Below are positions 59,712 through 64,000 of a stretch of 64,000 nt of DNA, one piece after another (the first letter of the stretch is position 1; the number at the start of each line of letters is the position of its first letter). This DNA comes from Silene conica (Eukaryota; Streptophyta; Magnoliopsida; Caryophyllales; Caryophyllaceae), in NCBI GenBank assembly GCA_029255685.2, contig CM055315.2:48093705-48157704 (forward strand). The letters are read 5' to 3'. A program made the position numbers and the translations under genes. The notes below the pieces were generated by a model, which was not told the origin of the DNA, did no database searches, and saw nothing but the letters and a program-made list of their open reading frames with translations.

Positions 59712-60084
59712 TGATATGCTCTATTTTTTATATACTTTTCGTCCCCATTTTAGCTCATGTTTTATCATTGTTTACACTATTTTATAATGTTTATTGAGCT
59801 AATTCCGTGTTCTAGGTAATTTGTATGTGGTTTAGCGGTTTTTGTAGGAATTTCGGATTTCTCTTACATTTTGACATTTACCGAACATCACGGAGCTAAG
59901 CAAAGTCGAGACAAGCATTCTTCGGGTAGTAGAAGTGACGGAAAATGAAAGAAAGTCAAAGAAAGTCAACAAAAAAGTCAACCCTTGAAGAGCATAATGT
60001 GCAAAGCATGACAACTCAAGCATTACATCACTCTTGCAACGTCACCCATGTTCCCAAATGTAAACAATTGACGAAATGCGGAGT

Positions 60085-60235
60085 ATTTGGACGGTGTTCT
60101 CACCCCGGTAGGGGTGGGCTGCCCCGGTATACCGGGGTGGCCTTGATCACGGTGTTTTTTGGTCCAGATTCAAGGAATGCAATCATTATGCTCTTGCCCC
60201 GGTCCGGGGTGGCTGCAATCTACCCCGTCTCCTCA
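60085..60235. repeat. GC-rich palindrome cluster upstream of the element J TATA box
   Basis: Three related motifs: CACCCCGGTAGGGGTGG, the perfect 16-bp palindrome CCCCGGTATACCGGGG (60122-60137) and CCCCGGTCCGGGGTGG. They stand out in an otherwise AT-rich LTR, 15-150 bases upstream of TATA. Confidence 0.75.
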
Positions 60236-60684
60236 TCACTATATATACCCCTTGATTTCATTCATTTGAAGATCATCAATGAGCATCAAAACCATCAAGT
60301 TTTAGGAACTTTTAGCTACTTTAAGCTTGTAAAAAAATAACTCTATGTTTTAGTTCAATTTCTTTATAAAAATAGTTCTTTGGTTATTCAAGCATTTTCC
60401 GAAGCTTTTCGCATTTCATCTTCCAAGTTCTTATTCCGTTAATTCCCGGTAATATCTTTCTTTACAGTTTTATTTCGTTATCGTCATTATGTTTATCTTA
60501 GTTAATAGAATAGATTATCTAGTTCATAAAATCATGTGTGAGTAGTTTTTATATCTAGGGGGGAAACCATGCTAGATTAGTTGTTAGGTCATGTTAAATT
60601 ATTGATTTTGCATTGTCGTATGGTTGGTTATATACATGCTTGTTTCATTTGATTAATATATGATTTTGACCATGATTATTGATA

Positions 60685-60815
60685 AATCATTATTCTCATC
60701 CTAAGACCGAAAGTCGGGATAGAACTTGATCATTCGATAATTGTAGTCATAGTCATAATTGTTAATTGTGTTATTCTTATCCTAAGATCGAAAGTCGGGA
60801 TAGAATTAGGCATGG
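60685..60815 (+). repeat. two-unit direct repeat in the element J LTR
   Basis: CCTAAGACCGAAAGTCGGGA and CCTAAGATCGAAAGTCGGGA, each containing a short inverted repeat (CGAAAGTCG), about 80 bases apart in the presumed U5/leader. Confidence 0.6.
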
Positions 60816-61353
60816 CATGTTATAGTATTTTGTACCAATATACGCGAGAGCTAATTGGTAATCAATCTACGGTTAAACTCTAGGCCGAGATGAAATTGTT
60901 ATAAACCTAATCAACTATCGACAATGTATTTTCTTTAATTTGACATGACTAAGCTTCTATATGCATGTGTAACCCCAATCCCCTAGATTCTTCCCTATAA
61001 TCGTTTACATCTTTATTCTTATAATTTCCGTTTTAAGTAAATCTTCAATCAAAACAACAAACAACACGTAACCGACCTTGATAGAATTCTCTCCATAGCT
61101 AATTACAATTACATCACCGTCTCCCTGTGGTTCGACCCCTTCTTCCCTATCTACATTAATTTGTATGTTAGTCAAGTCTAGGGACTTTTATCTTTGGCAG
61201 GTGTGCGATTAGCCTGGTCAAATTTTGGCGCCGTTGCCGGGGACGCACGGTTTTATTTTTGTGATTAGTAGAATTTTATCTTGTTTTCTTTTGTCTTAAG
61301 GAACACTTGTTCCTTGAGACTGTTACTTACAATTTCCCCTAGGTTGTTGTCTT

Positions 61354-62730
61354 ATGCCCAGGTCTTCTCGAATTGGTGAACTTCTTCCCGTTGATCCCGA
61401 ACCCGAGAAGTCTTTGCGTAGGAGATTACGCTTCCTTAAGGAGGTTTCCGAAGCCGCAACTCTTGCGGAACTTGATAACATTCGAAGTTTTTATCTAGAG
61501 GATCTCAGAAATCTTGAGGAAGAAGCCTCTACTTCTCAACCACCAACGGAAAAGATGGTGCGTTTGTCTGATCATTCCAAGCCCACTGCGGCTATGCTCC
61601 CAAGAGGAATAGTCACGTCTCAAATTGGTGCGGTAAACTTTGAAATCAAGCCGGCCTTTATAAGCATTGTTGAAAGAAAACAGTTTGGGGGAACTCCTAC
61701 GGAAGACCCCAACTTACATGTACAAAATTTTTGCGACTATTGCTCCATGATTCGGCAACCGGGTGTCACACAAGAGCAAATAAGGGAGATACTATTCCCT
61801 TTCTCCCTAAAGGACAAGGCCAAAGTTTGGATAAATAGCCTTGATCGAGTTGCATTGGGAATCAACGATTGGGATAGTCTAGCTCTTGCATTTTATCAAA
61901 AGTATTTCCCTCCTGAGAAAACACAACAACTAAGGAGCCAAATCACCGGTTTTCGCCAAAGTGGTCATGAAAGTCTACATGAAGCATGGGAAAGGTACAA
62001 AGAACTTCAAAGGGAATGTCCTCATCATGGTTTGGATTCATGGTTTCTTGCCATCACGTTCTACAATGGGTGTTGCGCAGAGTCTCGTCGAGTTTTGGAC
62101 TCCGCAAACAATGGGAGATTCGATAATATAGATGTGGAGTTAGCTCACTCAACCATAGAATCTATGGCGGTGCACGACTCTCAATATGTCAACTCGAGAA
62201 ACATCCCATTAAAGGGAAAGGAAGAAGATCCCGGAATAGCTCTCTTGAAAGCTCAAGTAGCTCTTCTCCAAAGACAAGTCGAAAATCAAGGATCAAGTTC
62301 CTCTCAACCACATGAACAAGTAAACGTGACAAGTCAAGTTGTGGTATGTGAAGCTTGTGGAAGTGCGGGTCACGGATTCCAAGAATGTAGAAGCAACATG
62401 GAACAAGTCAATGCCTACCAAAGCTTTAGGCAAAATTTCAACCCTTTCTCTAATACCTACAATCCGGGTACAAAGTTCCATCCAAACTTCTCCTACAAAA
62501 GTACAAATGTCCTTAACCCACCACCACCAAGACCACCACAAAACACTGCACCACCAGGTTTCCAAAATCAAGGACAAAAGAACCAATTCCAACAAAACTT
62601 TCAACCTTTCCCTCAACAACAATTTCCAAATCCACAACCATTTCCAAATCAACAATTCCAAAATCCTTCACAAAATTCACAACCATTTCAAAACCCACAA
62701 AATCAACCGTCACATCCAACAATTGAGTGA
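61354..62730 (+). CDS. gag: element J Gag, Athila type
   Basis: A 458-residue frame starting 110 bases after the primer site. A charged N-terminus (residues 1-80) is followed by the Athila/Tat capsid region (about 85-270): FEIKPAFISIVERKQFGG, TEDPNLHVQNFCDYC, GVTQEQIREILFPFSLKD, ALAFYQKYFPPEKTQQL, and ESLHEAWERYKELQRECP. A coiled coil (LLKAQVALLQRQVENQ) and a single zinc knuckle CEACGSAGHGFQEC (about residue 340) follow, then a long Asn/Gln/Pro/Phe-rich tail. It assembles particles and binds RNA. The start is the first ATG after the primer site and suits the family. Fossil class, but well preserved. Confidence 0.85.
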   Translation: MPRSSRIGELLPVDPEPEKSLRRRLRFLKEVSEAATLAELDNIRSFYLEDLRNLEEEASTSQPPTEKMVRLSDHSKPTAAMLPRGIVTSQIGAVNFEIKPAFISIVERKQFGGTPTEDPNLHVQNFCDYCSMIRQPGVTQEQIREILFPFSLKDKAKVWINSLDRVALGINDWDSLALAFYQKYFPPEKTQQLRSQITGFRQSGHESLHEAWERYKELQRECPHHGLDSWFLAITFYNGCCAESRRVLDSANNGRFDNIDVELAHSTIESMAVHDSQYVNSRNIPLKGKEEDPGIALLKAQVALLQRQVENQGSSSSQPHEQVNVTSQVVVCEACGSAGHGFQECRSNMEQVNAYQSFRQNFNPFSNTYNPGTKFHPNFSYKSTNVLNPPPPRPPQNTAPPGFQNQGQKNQFQQNFQPFPQQQFPNPQPFPNQQFQNPSQNSQPFQNPQNQPSHPTIE

Positions 62731-64000
62731 GATAGGAGCTCTGTTGGCCCAAGTGGCCGAGACACAAAGAAACATGGTCCTTCACATTCAAAAGACCGAT
62801 CAAGCAAGAGATGCTTCAATCAAAATGCTTGAGACACAAATTGCTCAACTTGCTACATCCAACCCTCAAAGACAACAAGGCCAATTACCACAACAAGGAG
62901 CACAACCTCACGAGCAAGCTAACGCTGTCGCTTTAAGGAGTGGTACTACCTATGAGGGACCCCAAATACCCAATGAAGAAAGTGATCAAATGGGTAGGAA
63001 AGATGACGTTGGGAACAAAGCTACTAGCTCAAAAGAAGTTGAGAAGGAGCCCGACCAAATCAATGAGCCTGTGTTGGTAGAAATTGAGGAGGAGCCCCCA
63101 AAGGGTAAAGATAAAGCTAAGGAGCCAGAAAAGATTCAAGTGCCTTTTCCCCATAGGTTGGCAAAAGCTCACAAGGAAACTCAATTTGGTAAATTCATGG
63201 AGGTGGTGAAAAACTTACAGGTAACAATCCCTTTTACCGAGTTAATCACCCAAGTCCCCTCATACACCAAATTCATGAAAGAAATCTTAACTAGGAAAAG
63301 GACAATAGATAGCATTGAAACCTTGGCCTTCACCGCTGAGTGTAATGCCCTTTTGCAAAATTTGTCCCCACCTAAGTTAAAAGATCCAGGAAGTTTTTCA
63401 ATTCCATGCACCATTGGTACCTATACTATCGACAAAGCTCTTTGTGATTTAGGTGCTAGTGTTAGTGTCATGCCATTTTCCATTTGTGAGAAATTAAACA
63501 TGGGAGAGTTAAAGTGTACTAGTGTCACATTGCAAATGGCGGACCGTTCTGTAAAACACCCTCTAGGTGTTTTGGAGGATGTTCCCGTCAAAGTCGGCAA
63601 ATTTTTGATTCCAGTTGACTTTATTGTTCTTGACATCGCTGAAGATTCGCAAATCCCAATTATTTTGGGAAGACCATTTTTACATACCGCAGGTGCGGTC
63701 ATCGATGTTAAAAACGGTAAATTGACTCTGGAAGTTGGTGATGACAAAGTGACTTACAATTTGAACAATGTTGTGAAAAGTCCAATGTTAGGAGAACCAT
63801 GTTATTCTATAGAGGTCTCAGATTTAATTGATATTATTGTGGAAGACTCATTGCCCCGATCTTTGAGCAAGGATCCGTTGGAGGCTCTTTTGTTGCTAGA
63901 ATCTTTTGCAGGTGATGATGACATTAATGGTGATGAGATAGATGCTTTGGAGTTGGAGCTTGATGGAGAGGAGTTAGCCCTGGAGGAAAACTCTAATTTC
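62720..64000 (+). CDS. element J downstream coding region: linker and aspartic protease (partial)
   Basis: A long open stretch continues to the window edge. It begins with a helical linker (ETQIAQLATSNPQRQQ), then an acidic spacer and the conserved pre-protease segment FTELITQVPSYTKFMKEIL. The protease comes last: KALCDLGASVSVMP contains the DLGA active site, and PIILGRPFLHTAGAVIDVKN is the conserved C-terminal strand, both typical of Athila. Reverse transcriptase, RNase H and integrase would lie beyond 64000. The left coordinate is approximate. Fossil class. Confidence 0.75.

Larger units (their letters stand above)
59712..64000 (+). mobile_element. element J: Athila-type Ty3-gypsy retrotransposon, 5' portion (runs off window)
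   Basis: The 5' LTR is about 59712-61220 (TGATATGC ... GGTCA), with TATA box TATATA at 60240-60247. The primer site TGGCGCCGTTGCCGGGGA (61226-61243) is complementary to the 3' end of plant tRNA-Asp, the hallmark of the Athila/Tat group. Gag and protease follow. Only the 5' part is in the window, so LTR divergence and completeness cannot be judged. The gag is long and well preserved. Confidence 0.85.

Noticed and set aside
62293-62803. Minus-strand ORFs opposite the element J gag
   Set aside because: Shadows of the Gln/Pro-rich gag tail.

Overview
This is plant nuclear DNA from a transposon-dense region, almost certainly a eudicot with a large genome. The evidence is Ty3-gypsy and Ty1-copia LTR retrotransposons with tRNA-iMet and tRNA-Asp primer-binding sites, a plant mobile domain (PMD) remnant, telobox/site II promoter motifs and GT-AG style splice signals. 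No intact host gene is visible. The host-like material amounts to two phase-compatible candidate exons (54236-54744), an orphan promoter and exon-like stretch (25340-25805, minus) and one unassigned short ORF (2124-2312, minus). I saw no tRNA, rRNA or CRISPR. Layout: 1-1756 is the 3' end of a gypsy-type LTR. 1757-4807 is AT-rich and largely featureless. 4808-5887 plus 23535-25412 is one copy of a dispersed repeat carrying PMD sequence, split by copia-type element A (5888-23534, minus). A is itself split by element B (6820-16249, minus). Element C (25860-39111, minus) is followed by a second partial internal region (39112-39565), an LTR-INT-LTR-INT arrangement, and carries the young gag-protease element E (34880-38978, minus) inside its second LTR. 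39566-43536 is element F (plus), a protease-bearing gypsy remnant with a 0.65-kb MITE-like DNA transposon in it. 43537-43743 and 53122-53640 are two parts of an Athila-like gag remnant (minus) split by element D (43744-53116, plus). 53641-55211 holds the candidate host exons. 55212-56823 is the second, uninterrupted copy of the PMD repeat. It is cut by element I (56824-59711, minus), and an Athila-type element J (59712 to the window end, plus) follows. By eye, LTR divergence gives an order of events. A is older, at about 2 percent. C is at about 1.5 percent. B, D and E are young, each near 0.7 percent, and sit inside older sequence as expected. The most striking material is in the B/C/D family. 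B and D are both about 9.4 kb with about 3-kb LTRs and a 3.4-kb internal region without coding capacity, so they are non-autonomous (LARD-like). C is a sister with gag. Their LTRs share one cassette: a host-like promoter (site II plus telobox) and a positionally conserved splice-donor-like site, then a run of about 36-bp GC-rich palindromes, then an array of 10-12 short hairpins bracketed by two copies of a 42-bp box, then the primer-binding site. In the array the loop is constant while the stems differ from unit to unit yet still pair, with G.U wobbles on the transcribed strand. This looks like a repeated RNA structure in the leader of a retrotransposon genome, and it is the best candidate here for an undescribed system.
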